Shown here piece by piece: positions 1 through 12,577 of a stretch of 64,000 nucleotides of DNA. The translations under genes and the position numbers were made by a program. The notes below the pieces were generated by a model that saw nothing but the letters and a program-made list of their open reading frames with translations, was not told the origin of the DNA and ran no database searches. This DNA comes from Climacium dendroides (taxonomy: Eukaryota; Streptophyta; Bryopsida; Hypnales; Climaciaceae), in contig CATNNA010000004.1 of the NCBI GenBank assembly GCA_950106755.1, forward strand, positions 682,001 through 746,000, written 5' to 3'. How positions within the stretch are numbered: the first letter of the stretch is position 1; each line of letters opens with the position of its first letter.

Positions 1-3000
1 TATAATTTATTGGTTTGGGTTTTATTAAATACAGCATGCTTTTTAGAGTATTTGTTTTGAAATCCATTTCAAATGAAGAAGATAGTGTAGGAAAGCAATA
101 GGGTTGTCTTAAAATTAAGTTTTTCCATGAATCCTAATTCTTTTGACTAATTGCAACTTGTGTGTTACGTTTTCGGACATGCTTGCACGTCAAACCGATA
201 TAAGTTATTGGTTTGGGTTTTATTAAATACAGCATGCTTTTTAGAGTATTTGTTTTGAAATCCATTTCAAATGAAGAAGATAGTGTAGGAAAGCAATAGG
301 GTTGTCTTAAAATTAAGTTTTTCCATGAATCCTAATTCTTTTGAACAATTGCAACTTGTGTGTTATGTTTATGGACATGCTTGCACGTCAAACCGATATA
401 AGTTATTGGTTTGGGTTCTATTATATACAACATGATTTTTAGAGTCTTTTTTCTAAAACCCATTTCACTTGGAAAAGTGTGGGGAAGCAATAGGGTTGTC
501 TTAAAATTAAGTTTTTCCATGAATTCTAATTATTTTGAAGAATTGCAACTTGTGTGTTATGTTTATGGACATGCTTGCACGTCAAACCGATATAAGTTAT
601 TGGTTTGGGTTCTATTATATACAACATGATTTTTAGAGTCTTTTTTCTAAAACCCATTTCACTTGGAAAAGTGTGGGGAAGCAATAGGGTTGTCTTAAAA
701 TTAAGTTTTTCCATGAATCCTAATTATTTTGAACAATTGCAACTTGTGTGTTACGTTTTTGGACATGCTTGCACGTCAAAACGATATAATTTATTGGTTT
801 GGGTTTTATTAAATACAGCATGATTTTTAGAGTATTTGTTTTGAAATCCATTTCAAATGAAGAAGATAGTGTAGGAAAGCAATAGGGTTGTCTTAAAATT
901 AAGTTTTTCCATGAACCCTAATTATTTTGAACAATTGCAACTTGTGTGTTACGTTTTTGGACATGCTTGCACGTCAAACCGATATAAGTTATTGGTTTGG
1001 GTTCTATTATATACAACATGATTTTTAGAGTCTTTTTTCTAAAACCCATTTCACTTGGAAAAGTGTGGGGAAGCAATAGGGTTGTCTTAAAATTAAGTTT
1101 TTCCATGAATCCTAATTATTTTGAACAATTGCAACTTGTGTGTTACGTTTTTGGACATGCTTGCACGTCAAACCGATATAATTTATTGGTTTGGGTTTTA
1201 TTAAATACAGCATGCTTTTTAGAGTATTTGTTTTGAAATCCATTTCAAATGAAGAAGAAAGTGTAGGAAAGCAATAGGGTTGTCTTAAAATTAAGTTTTT
1301 CCATGAAACCTAATTATTTTGAACAATTGCAACTTGTGTGTTACGTTTTTGGACATGCTTGCACGTCAAACCGATATAATTTATTGGTTTGGGTTTTATT
1401 AAATACAGCATGCTTTTTAGAGTATTTGTTTTGAAATCCATTTCAAATGAAGAAGATAGTGTAGGAAAGCAATAGGGTTGTCTTAAAATTAAGTTTTTCC
1501 ATGAAACCTAATTATTTTGAACAATTGCAACTTGTGTGTTACGTTTTTGGACATGCTTGCACGTCAAACCGATATAAGTTATTGGTTTGGGTTCTATTAT
1601 ATACAACACGATTTTTAGAGTCTTTTTTCTAAAACCCATTTCACTTGGAAAAGTGTGGGGAAGCAATAGGGTTGTCTTAAAATTAAGTTTTTCCATGAAT
1701 CCTAATTATTTTGAACAATTGCAACTTGTGTGTTACGTTTTTGGACATGCTTGCACGTCAAACCGATATAAGTTATTGGTTTGGGTTTTATTAAATACAG
1801 CATGCTTTTTAGAGTATTTGTTTTGAAATCCATTTCAAATGAAGAAGATAGTGTAGGAAAGCAATAGGGTTGTCTTAAAATTAAGTTTTTCCATGAATCC
1901 TAATTCTTTTGAACAATTGCAACTTGTGTGTTACGTTTTTGGACATGCTTGCACGTCAAACCGATATAAGTTATTGGTTTGGGTTTTATTAAATACAGCA
2001 TGCTTTTTAGAGTATTTGTTTTGAAATCCATTTCAAATGAAGAAGATAGTGTAGGAAAGCAATAGGGTTGTCTTAAAATTAAGTTTTTCCATGAAACCTA
2101 GTTATTTTGAACAATTGCAACTTGTGTGTTACGTTTTTGGACATGCTTGCACGTCAAACCGATATAAGTTATTGGTTTGGGTTCTATTATATACAACATG
2201 ATTTTTAGAGTCTTTTTTCTAAAACCCATTTCACTTGGAAAAGTGTGGGGAAGCAATAGGGTTGTCTTAAAATTAAGTTTTTCCATGAATCCTAATTATT
2301 TTGAACAATTGCAACTTGTGTGTTACGTTTTTGGACATGCTTGCACGTCAAACCGATATAATTTATTGGTTTGGGTTTTATTAAATACAGCATGCTTTTT
2401 AGAGTATTTGTTTTGAAATCCATTTCAAATGAAGAAGATAGTGTAGGAAAGCAATAGGGTTGTCTTAAAATTAAGTTTTTCCATGAATCCTAATTCTTTT
2501 GAACAATTGCAACTTGTGTGTTACGTTTTTGGACATGCTTGCACGTCAAACCGATATAAGTTATTGGTTTGGGTTTTATTAAATACAGCATGCTTTTTAG
2601 AGTATTTGTTTTGAAATCCATTTCAAATGAAGAAGATAGTGTAGGAAAGCAATAGGGTTGTCTTAAAATTAAGTTTTTCCATGAATCCTAATTCTTTTGA
2701 ACAATTGCAACTTGTGTGTTACGTTTTTGGACATGCTTGCACGTCAAACCGATATAAGTTATTGGTTTGGGTTTTATTAAATACAGCATGCTTTTTAGAG
2801 TATTTGTTTTGAAATCCATTTCAAATGAAGAAGATAGTGTAGGAAAGCAATAGGGTTGTCTTAAAATTAAGTTTTTCCATGAATCCTAATTCTTTTGAAC
2901 AATTGCAACTTGTGTGTTACGTTTTTGGACATGCTTGCACGTCAAACCGATATAAGTTATTGGTTTGGGTTTTATTAAATACAGCATGCTTTTTAGAGTA

Positions 3001-6000
3001 TTTGTTTTGAAATCCATTTCAAATGAAGAAGATAGTGTAGGAAAGCAATAGGGTTGTCTTAAAATTAAGTTTTTCCATGAATCCTAATTCTTTTGAACAA
3101 TTGCAACTTGTGTGTTACGTTTTTGGACATGCTTGCACGTCAAACCGATATAAGTTATTGGTTTGGGTTTTATTAAATACAGCATGCTTTTTAGAGTATT
3201 TGTTTTGAAATCCATTTCAAATGAAGAAGATAGTGTAGGAAAGCAATAGGGTTGTCTTAAAATTAAGTTTTTCCATGAATCCTAATTATTTTGAACAATT
3301 GCAACTTGTGTGTTACGTTTTTGGACATGCTTGCACGTCAAACCGATATAATTTATTGGTTTGGGTTTTATTAAATACAGCATGCTTTTTAGAGTATTTG
3401 TTTTGAAATCCATTTCAAATGAAGAAGATAGTGTAGGAAAGCAATAGGGTTGTCTTAAAATTAAGTTTTTCCATGAATCCTAATTATTTTGAACAATTGC
3501 AACTTGTGTGTTACGTTTCTGGACATGCTTGCACGTCAAAACGATATAATTTATTGGTTTGGGTTTTATTAAATACAGCATGCTTTTTAGAGTATTTGTT
3601 TTGAAATCCATTTCAAATGAAGAAGATAGTGTAGGAAAGCAATAGGGTTGTCTTAAAATTAAGTTTTTCCATGAATCCTAATTATTTTGAACAATTGCAA
3701 CTTGTGTGTTACGTTTTTGGACATGCTTGCACGTCAAACCGATATAAGTTATTGGTTTGGGTTCTATTATATACAACATGATTTTTAGAGTCTTTTTTCT
3801 AAAACCCATTTCACTTGGAAAAGTGTGGGGAAGCAATAGGGTTGTCTTAAAATTAAGTTTTTCCATGAATCCTAATTCTTTTGAACAATTGCAACTTGTG
3901 TGTTACGTTTTTGGACATGCTTGCACGTCAAACCGATATAATTTATTGGTTTGGGTTTTATTAAATACAGCATGCTTTTTAGAGTATTTGTTTTGAAATC
4001 CATTTCAAATGAAGAAGAAAGTGTAGGAAAGCAATAGGGTTGTCTTAAAATTAAGTTTTTCCATGAATCCTAATTATTTTGAACAATTGCAACTTGTGTG
4101 TTACGTTTTTGGACATGCTTGCACGTCAAACCGATATAATTTATTGGTTTGGGTTTTATTAAATACAGCATGCTTTTTAGAGTATTTGTTTTGAAATCCA
4201 TTTCAAATGAAGAAGATAGTGTAGGAAAGCAATAGGGTTGTCTTAAAATTAAGTTTTTCCATGAAACCTAATTATTTTGAACAATTGCAACTTGTGTGTT
4301 ACGTTTTTGGACATGCTTGCACGTCAAACCGATATAAGTTATTGGTTTGGGTTCTATTATATACAACACGATTTTTAGAGTCTTTTTTCTAAAACCCATT
4401 TCACTTGGAAAAGTGTGGGGAAGCAATAGGGTTGTCTTAAAATTAAGTTTTTCCATGAATCCTAATTATTTTGAACAATTGCAACTTGTGTGTTACGTTT
4501 TTGGACATGCTTGCACGTCAAACCGATATAAGTTATTGGTTTGGGTTTTATTAAATACAGCATGCTTTTTAGAGTATTTGTTTTGAAATCCATTTCAAAT
4601 GAAGAAGATAGTGTAGGAAAGCAATAGGGTTGTCTTAAAATTAAGTTTTTCCATGAATCCTAATTCTTTTGAACAATTGCAACTTGTGTGTTACGTTTTT
4701 GGACATGCTTGCACGTCAAACCGATATAAGTTATTGGTTTGGGTTTTATTAAATACAGCATGCTTTTTAGAGTATTTGTTTTGAAATCCATTTCAAATGA
4801 AGAAGATAGTGTAGGAAAGCAATAGGGTTGTCTTAAAATTAAGTTTTTCCATGAATCCTAATTATTTTGAACAATTGCAACTTGTGTGTTACGTTTTTGG
4901 ACATGCTTGCACGTCAAACTGATATAATTTATTGGTTTGGGTTTTATTAAATACAGCATGCTTTTTAGAGTATTTGTTTTGAAATCCATTTCAAATGAAG
5001 AAGATAGTGTAGGAAAGCAATAGGGTTGTCTTAAAATTAAGTTTTTCCATGAAACCTAGTTATTTTGAACAATTGCATCTTGTGTGTTACGTTTTTGGAC
5101 ATGCTTGCACGTCAAACCGATATAAGTTATTGGTTTGGGTTCTATTATATACAACATGATTTTTAGAGTCTTTTTTCTAAAACCCATTTCACTTGGAAAA
5201 GTGTGGGGAAGCAATAGGGTTGTCTTAAAATTAAGTTTTTCCATGAATCCTAATTCTTTTGAACAATTGCAACTTGTGTGTTACGTTTTTGGACATGCTT
5301 GCACGTCAAACCGATATAATTTATTGGTTTGGGTTTTATTAAATACAGCATGGTTTTTAGAGTATTTGTTTTGAAATCCATTTCAAATGAAGAAGATAGT
5401 GTAGGAAAGCAATAGGGTTGTCTTAAAATTAAGTTTTTCCATGAATCCTAATTCTTTTGAACAATTGCAACTTGTGTGTTACGTTTTTGGACATGCTTGC
5501 ACGTCAAACCGATATAAGTTATTGGTTTGGGTTTTATTAAATACAGCATGCTTTTTAGAGTATTTGTTTTGAAATCCATTTCAAATGAAGAAGATAGTGT
5601 AGGAAAGCAATAGGGTTGTCTTAAAATTAAGTTTTTCCATGAATCCTAATTCTTTTGAACAATTGCAACTTGTGTGTTACGTTTTTGGACATGCTTGCAC
5701 GTCAAACCGATATAATTTATTGGTTTGGGTTTTATTAAATACAGCATGGTTTTTAGAGTATTTGTTTTGAAATCCATTTCAAATGAAGAAGATAGTGTAG
5801 GAAAGCAATAGGGTTGTCTTAAAATTAAGTTTTTCCATGAATCCTAATTCTTTTGAACAATTGCAACTTGTGTGTTACGTTTTTGGACATGCTTGCACGT
5901 CAAACCGATATAAGTTATTGGTTTGGGTTTTATTAAATACAGCATGCTTTTTAGAGTATTTGTTTTGAAATCCATTTCAAATGAAGAAGATAGTGTAGGA

Positions 6001-7830
6001 AAGCAATAGGGTTGTCTTAAAATTAAGTTTTTCCATGAATCCTAATTCTTTTGAACAATTGCAACTTGTGTGTTACGTTTTTGGACATGCTTGCACGTCA
6101 AACCGATATAAGTTATTGGTTTGGGTTTTATTAAATACAGCATGCTTTTTAGAGTATTTGTTTTGAAATCCATTTCAAATGAAGAAGATAGTGTAGGAAA
6201 GCAATAGGGTTGTCTTAAAATTAAGTTTTTCCATGAATCCTAATTCTTTTGAACAATTGCAACTTGTGTGTTACGTTTTTGGACATGCTTGCACGTCAAA
6301 CCGATATAATTTATTGGTTTGGGTTTTATTAAATACAGCATGGTTTTTAGAGTATTTGTTTTGAAATCCATTTCAAATGAAGAAGATAGTGTAGGAAAGC
6401 AATAGGGTTGTCTTAAAATTAAGTTTTTCCATGAATCCTAATTCTTTTGAACAATTGCAACTTGTGTGTTACGTTTTTGGACATGCTTGCACGTCAAACC
6501 GATATAAGTTATTGGTTTGGGTTTTATTAAATACAGCATGCTTTTTAGAGTATTTGTTTTGAAATCCATTTCAAATGAAGAAGATAGTGTAGGAAAGCAA
6601 TAGGGTTGTCTTAAAATTAAGTTTTTCCATGAATCCTAATTCTTTTGAACAATTGCAACTTGTGTGTTACGTTTTTGGACATGCTTGCACGTCAAACCGA
6701 TATAAGTTATTGGTTTGGGTTTTATTAAATACAGCATGCTTTTTAGAGTATTTGTTTTGAAATCCATTTCAAATGAAGAAGATAGTGTAGGAAAGCAATA
6801 GGGTTGTCTTAAAATTAAGTTTTTCCATGAATCCTAATTCTTTTGAACAATTGCAACTTGTGTGTTACGTTTTTGGACATGCTTGCACGTCAAACCGATA
6901 TAATTTATTGGTTTGGGTTTTATTACATACAGCATGCTTTTTCGAGTATTTGTTTTGAAATCCATTTCAAATGAAGAAGATAGTGTAGGAAAGCAATAGG
7001 GTTGTCTTAAAATTAAGTTTTTCCATGAATCCTAATTCTTTTGAACAATTGCAACTTGTGTGTTACGTTTTTGGACATGCTTGCACGTCAAACCGATATA
7101 AGTTATTGGTTTGGGTTTTATTAAATACAGCATGCTTTTTAGAGTATTTGTTTTGAAATCCATTTCAAATGAAGAAGATAGTGTAGGAAAGCAATAGGGT
7201 TGTCTTAAAATTAAGTTTTTCCATGAATCCTAATTCTTTTGAACAATTGCAACTTGTGTGTTACGTTTTTGGACATGCTTGCACGTCAAACCGATATAAT
7301 TTATTGGTTTGGGTTTTATTAAATACAGCATGGTTTTTAGAGTATTTGTTTTGAAATCCATTTCAAATGAAGAAGATAGTGTAGGAAAGCAATAGGGTTG
7401 TCTTAAAATTAAGTTTTTCCATGAATCCTAATTCTTTTGAACAATTGCAACTTGTGTGTTACGTTTTTGGACATGCTTGCACGTCAAACCGATATAATTT
7501 ATTGGTTTGGGTTTTATTACATACAGCATGCTTTTTAGAGTATTTGTTTTGAAATCCATTTCAAATGAAGAAGATAGTGTAGGAAAGCAATAGGGTTGTC
7601 TTAAAATTAAGTTTTTCCATGAATCCTAATTATTTTGAACAAGTGCAACTTGTGTGTTACGTTTTTGGACATGCTTGCACGTCAAACCGATATAATTTAT
7701 TGGTTTGGTTTCTATTAAATACAGCATGATTTTGAGAGGATTTTTTTTAAAACCCATTTCTGATTTTCAATTGACAAAGTGTAGGAAAGCAATAGGGTTC
7801 TTTTCAAATATTTTTTTCAATGAATACTAC
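1..7830. repeat. Satellite array, about 39 monomers of 194/198 bp
   Basis: Head-to-tail monomers run from the window edge to about 7830. Two monomer types occur. Type A (198 bp) carries TTTTATTAAATACAGCATG and the segment CAAATGAAGAAGATAGTG. Type B (194 bp) carries TCTATTATATACAACATG and CACTTGGAAAAGTGTGGGG. B monomers start near 411, 605, 997, 1587, 2177, 3757, 4347 and 5135; after 5.4 kb only A monomers are present. Divergence between A monomers is very low. The last monomer (from about 7690) is degenerate, which marks the array edge. Monomer length and higher-order order fit centromeric or pericentromeric satellite, which is an inference. Short ORFs on both strands recur only because the repeat recurs. 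Confidence 0.97.
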
Positions 7831-8700
7831 CAGACGCATTCATCCTCAAAATTTCAATCATTCATTAGAATTTTTATGTATGAGACTAGCGGTTGGCGCT
7901 TGCTTTGCTATACGTTAACTATATTACTTTTATCAAATATTTATGTGATAGAATGTAGATTAATAAAGTATTTATAATCTTTAAATGAAAATATTGACAT
8001 TCTCATACAATACTTTTTGGAAATACATATATTGTGCAATACAAAGTAATTAAAGAAAATCTTTATATCATAATTTGTTTTTGAAATCTTTGTAAACATG
8101 AAAACATTTGCAAGTACACCACTACTTGATGAATTTTTTCACTTACAAGCAGTGGTGACCAAAATTGAAGAATTGAAATGCAAATTTGTCAGATTGTAAA
8201 GACTTTGTAAATACTTTATTGTAGAATTCAAAATTGCTTTTATCTAACAAAACTTCAAATCATTTTGTAGTAAGAAAAGAAAATCATAGAATTGTGGAAG
8301 TAAAATGAAGTATGAAGCCAAGAAATATGAAGCCTCCATAATATCACTTTACCTCTGTAATATCATCTTTTTACACTCTGTGCTATTATATGTCAAATAG
8401 CCATTGAAGCTTTATAATATCACACAGTGTAAAAAGGTGATATTACAGAAAGCCTAGTGATTTTAGTAGTATGATAGAATGCAGAGCAAGAATTTTAATA
8501 AATATTTAAATGAAAATTACTAAAATATTCATATAATTTATTTAAGAAATAAACATATACTGATATAATCAATACAAATTTAATGAATGATGAATGAAAT
8601 ACATGAATCAAATAGTGAATATGGTAAAAAATACAGATACATTAAAATGCATTAGAAATTTGATTCAATTGTTACTAACATTGGCACCCGAAAAAAAAAT
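7831..8700. other. AT-rich satellite flank, no gene seen
   Basis: This is AT-rich DNA directly beyond the degenerate last satellite monomer. I see no long ORF, splice-supported exon or RNA gene. The only structure is the inverted repeat at 8355-8448. Confidence 0.7.
8355..8448. repeat. Imperfect inverted repeat, MITE-like hairpin
   Basis: Left arm 8355-8382 begins CTGTAATATCATC and right arm 8423-8448 ends GTGATATTACAG. The arms are reverse complements over about 26 bp with few mismatches, around a loop of about 40 bp. ATAATATCAC also occurs just outside both arms. It could be a small MITE remnant or a fold-back relic; no flanking target duplication was found. Confidence 0.6.
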
Positions 8701-8737
8701 TTCAAGGAAGAACTTGTAAATCTCAAAAGCTTCGTGA

Positions 8738-9030
8738 ACGGTGTGAAAGTTGTGCATTTTTTAGTTATTTTTAGTTCTAGAAAATTAGAAAATTATTTTT
8801 TCTTATATTTTGGTTGCAATCTTGGTATCGTCGGAAAGCTCTTGACAAGGAGGCGTGCACGGGCTTGGTTTTGTGGCATTCTGCCTCACGGTGAGAAAGT
8901 TGTGCATTTTTTAGTTATTTTGGTCACAATTTTGGTATCGTTGGAGAGTTCTTGGCGAGGAGGGGTGCATAGGCTTGGTTTCATGGCATTCCAACTTACA
9001 GTTAGAAAGTTATGCATTTTTGAGTTGTTT
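8738..9030 (+). repeat. Degenerate tandem repeat, three partial copies
   Basis: Three diverged copies of a unit of roughly 115-150 bp contain AAAGTTGTGCATTTTTTAG, then GGTATCGT(C/T)GGA, then GCTTGGTTT and GGCATTC. Copies of the first block begin near 8746, 8896 and 9003. The open frame across 8734-9051 arises from the repeat and does not look like a gene. It resembles internal sequence of a decayed retroelement, which is uncertain. Confidence 0.6.
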
Positions 9031-9214
9031 TTGGTTTTTAAGAAAATTTAAAAATTACTTTTATTTTTGTTTTCATTGTGGCAATGCCACAGGGCACTCG
9101 AGTAGTAATGCAAAAGAAGTATAAAGCCGGTACGGGTCCGGGTTCCATAGGTGTGTCTGCGTACCGGTTTGGGCAAATCCGGGTACGGTTTCCTGAGGTG
9201 GATCCGAGTCCGGG

Positions 9215-9405
9215 CGGGTACAGGTTTGGGCGAGCGGGAACAGGTTTGGGCGGGCGGGTACAGGTTTGGGCGGTTGGGAACAGGTTTGGACGGGCGGAAA
9301 CAGGTTCGGGCGGGCGGGAACAGGTTTGGGCAGGCGGGAACAGATTTAGGCGGGCGGGAACAGGTTTGGGCAGGCGGGAACAGGATCGGGCGGGTTTGGG
9401 CGGGT
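9215..9405 (+). repeat. G-rich 20-bp minisatellite
   Basis: About nine tandem copies of a 20-bp unit, GGAACAGGTTTGGGCGGGCG with small changes, are present. The guanine runs give strong G-quadruplex potential on the plus strand. Long open frames through it (Gly/Trp/Arg repeats) are artefacts of a unit length that keeps stops out. Confidence 0.9.
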
Positions 9406-9440
9406 TCGTCGCGGGATGGAGGGTTCGGGCTGGTTAGGGT

Positions 9441-11340
9441 TTGGGTTGTTTTGTTGTGTTTTGTTGCTCTGTTGTATTGTGCAGTGTGAGTGTGTTTTTG
9501 TTTTGTTTTCGTGTTTTTTGTTTTTCAGTTTTCACAGTAGAGCAGAGGTGTCGGATTGTGGGATTGGAGGAGAGTGAGGGAGCAGTATTTTCCATGCTCA
9601 CAACGGAAGGTGGAACCTGGATTGTTCGTTGAGAGAGTTGCGCGATTGCAGAAGACATTGTGGGTTGGAGGAGAGTGAGGGAGCACGGTCTTGCAGCAGA
9701 GGGCGCCGGTCTTGCAGCAGAGGAGCACTTGGGCGCTCGCAACATTCGTCGCAGCACAGGGCGTCGGAGCACAGGGCGCACTAGCATTCATCGCAGCAGC
9801 AAAGGTCACTCGCAACAGCAGAGACGCAGCAGCAACGGTTTAGGGTATCAGGTATCATTTCTTTCCTTGCTCTGTTTGATATGTGCTTTCGACCTCGCTT
9901 GAGAGGGCGCTAATCTCTTTCATGAAAAAATTTGAATTGCGTACTCTGAAGGATTTCATACGCAAAATCCTAAACCCTAAAACCCCGACAGCGAACATTG
10001 CAAATTGGAATCGGGGCTTAGAACGAGATAAATTCCCTTGCTTCAGCAAATTGTAGTAATGGAACTGAATCGATGTCATTTGTATAGAATTAGCTCGATG
10101 TCATTTTGTATAGAATTAGGTCGACTGTTGTTCCTGTTCTCATCGTCACAGGACACTAGCTAAATCATGTCCACGAAGTGAGCCCAACAACTCAACAAGG
10201 TAATGTGGAGTTCTCTTGGAATAAAGTAAAATCATGTTCCCAATTTTGAGCCATGTCTAGGGCATATTTCAATTCTGTCTTAACTAATGTGAGGTCTCTA
10301 ATTACAAATATGAACTCAAAATTTGCAAAAAAAATTGAGGATGAAATCGCATTGTGTTGGGTGCCCAAAGAATCTTGTTGAAATTCAATTATTGTGGATA
10401 AGAGTTGTGTATTGTGTTTGGAGGTATTTGCTTTCTGATAAGAGTTGTGTATTGTATTAGGAGGTATTTGCTCCCAACAGATTGGATCTTTCTTTGTAAT
10501 TGTTGGAAGGAATCTGGTTGCTTGGAATATGTTTGCAGTTTGTTTCTTGGCATTTGGTTTGCAATGTAAGTTTTTTAAAATTGGTTTGTTTTTTGCATTT
10601 CAGATTGACAATTGTAGCATTGGAGTTACAAGATTGTGGAGTCCATAATAAGCAGCTACACTGAAAGTAGGAGCTAAGTTGAGGCTGAAGTTGCATACCG
10701 CTTGTTTGTAGAAACTCAGGTATGTATTAATTTCAATTCTCTTGCACCATCTCAACTTTGAATAATGATTTCTGTGATTGTTGTAAAGCTAGCTGCAATG
10801 TCCAATGAATGTGTTAGTGGGGTTTAACTTGCGGGATGTATCGTGTGCGTACGTTCCTTTTTTAGTTCTCTTGAGGTTTGTTGTATTTTGTTAGAATTCA
10901 TGGTTTGGGAGTTGCTAGATGGAAACATGCTTGTTTGGGATGTTGTAGGTTTGTACAATGACTTTTTGGTTTTAGGTTTAGGTGGTCTCCTGGTTTGAGA
11001 TGTTGTTTTTGATTTTTTTGGCTTTTTTCAACTCTTGAATTTGTTGAAAATGTGGATAATCTTGCAGGTTTTGGAGATTAATCCATCTGCATTGCATTTC
11101 AAGGTCTTCATTTTTCAATTCCCGAGGTGAGTTATAAAGCACGAGACTTTGTTTAGGGTTTAGGGTTCAGAAAATGGCATTCATTGTTTAGGGTCCAGTG
11201 CTTCAGTTCCAGGGTTTGTTTAGGGTTCAGTGCTTAGAGTCCAAGGTTTCTTTAGGGTCCATTGCTTAGGGTTTAGGGTTTCCTTAAGGTCTACGAATTA
11301 GAATTCAGAATGTCACGGAAAGAAATGACCAGCCACACAC
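9441..11340. other. Gene-poor stretch with leader-like and telomere-like sequence
   Basis: 9441-9900 is moderately GC-rich, with short open frames but no recognisable protein. It ends in TTTAGGGTATCAG before a GTATCATTTC segment that could be an exon-intron border of an upstream non-coding exon (weak). 9900-11100 is AT-rich without a convincing gene. At 11150-11290 degenerate TTTAGGG(TT) units are repeated around TAGGGTTCAG and TAGGGTCCA, an interstitial telomere-like tract. Confidence 0.55.
10070..10127 (+). repeat. 29-bp direct repeat (copy 1) with adjacent half copy
   Basis: The 29 bases at 10070-10098, starting TCGATGTCATTTGTATAG and ending AGCTCGA, recur exactly at 16940-16968. A degenerate second copy follows at once (10097-10124). 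The pair brackets the ParB-like gene and its upstream palindromes, so it may mark the limits of an element about 6.9 kb long. This is an inference. Confidence 0.7.
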
Positions 11341-11441
11341 ACACAAATTCCCCGGAATCAGCCCAAACTACTCGGGTATCATCCTGTCACACTAAATTCC
11401 TAAACGTACCACGTATGTAAGGCACCTGAACGAAACTGCAA

Positions 11442-12539
11442 TTCAGGTCGCATCAACCTGAATTGCATATCCCTTCAAATACTTCCCCTTCTAAAATCTA
11501 TTCATTGGTCCGGGCAAGTTCCATGAAGATTTTCAGATGAGATAAACCTGCATTTTAGGTCGGTCGGACCTGAAATGTACACTTACTAACATATTCTGTA
11601 CAAAGAAGGCAACTAAGTGGAAGGCAATTGCACTAACATGTTAGAAGACAAATAACAAAGTCGTCCAAATTGAATGCAAATCAGGTTGGTCCGACCTGAA
11701 CTGCAAAAAAGACCCTATGCAATCTGACGTGTCAAATAAGTTGTAAGACCAACAAATAAATTACTATCACAATATTAGACACCTATTTAAAAAAAATTGA
11801 CTAATAAATGAATTCATTAACGTGTCGGTAATGTACGTCACATGACCCACACTACAATTTAGGTCACATCGACCTGAATTGCAGAGCCCCATAAATCATA
11901 TCCTCTCCCAAATCTTTGCATTTGTCTGTGCTATTTCATGGACAATGTTGACATGAGATGAACATGCATTTCAAGTCGAACCGACCTGAAATGTACATCT
12001 ACTAGCATTGTCAGTACAAGGGAAGCAACTGAGTAGCAGACATTGTCACTAACATCCCAAAAGAAAAATAACATGATCGTCAAAATTAAATGCAGATCAG
12101 GTCGGTCCGACCTGAACTGCAAGGAAGACCCTCTGCAATCTGGCACAGCAAATACGTATTCCCTTCACCAATATACATATTTGTATGACTATATTAGACA
12201 CCTAGTATAATTAACGAATTGACCAAAAGACACATTTCTAATAAACATCCATTTACCAACAACAAACATGACAACACTACCGCATGCAATTCAGGTCGGA
12301 CCGACCTGAACTGCCAATTTCAAAGTGAGAACAATACGTACTAAGACGATCCGATAACATTAATCAATAACATTGAGGCCATCACAATAGCAGAAACATT
12401 TGCATATTCCGACTAGAACTTCAGGTCGAGTCGACCTGAAGCGTATGAAGCAAAACGAATCGAGTCCAAGTAGATCAACCACATAGAAGATGAAATGTAG
12501 AAGCTCCACGTACTGGCGTTTAGGTCGGGTCGATCTGAA
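11442..12539. repeat. Array of nine 21-bp palindromes upstream of ParB-like gene
   Basis: Nine palindromes start at 11442, 11554, 11680, 11858, 11970, 12096, 12290, 12420 and 12519. The best copies are perfect: left arm TTCAGGTCGA or TTCAGGTCGG, one centre base, then the exact reverse-complement arm. Several sit in wider TGCA-bounded contexts. Starts 1-3 and 4-6 share the spacings 112 and 126 bp, so a 416-bp block carrying three palindromes was duplicated. No terminal repeats typical of a MITE were seen around single copies. Confidence 0.92.
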
Positions 12540-12577
12540 TCAACATAGCAACAACTCTTGTTCTAACAACATCCCGT

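Noticed and set aside
332..5374. Repeated 62-79 aa ORFs on both strands in the satellite, looking like a conserved peptide family
   Set aside because: They occur once per B monomer because the monomer repeats; both strands are open at the same place and no third-position bias can be judged.
1..7830. CRISPR-like array
   Set aside because: Units are 194-198 bp with no short repeat and unique spacer pattern; the context is eukaryotic.
9078..9489. Gly/Trp/Arg-repeat ORFs of 112-119 aa
   Set aside because: Product of the 20-bp G-rich minisatellite; several frames are open for the same reason.
11442..12539. Palindromes as ordinary MITEs or bacterial REP elements
   Set aside because: No longer conserved element, terminal repeat or target duplication surrounds single copies, and gene structure with introns excludes a bacterial origin.
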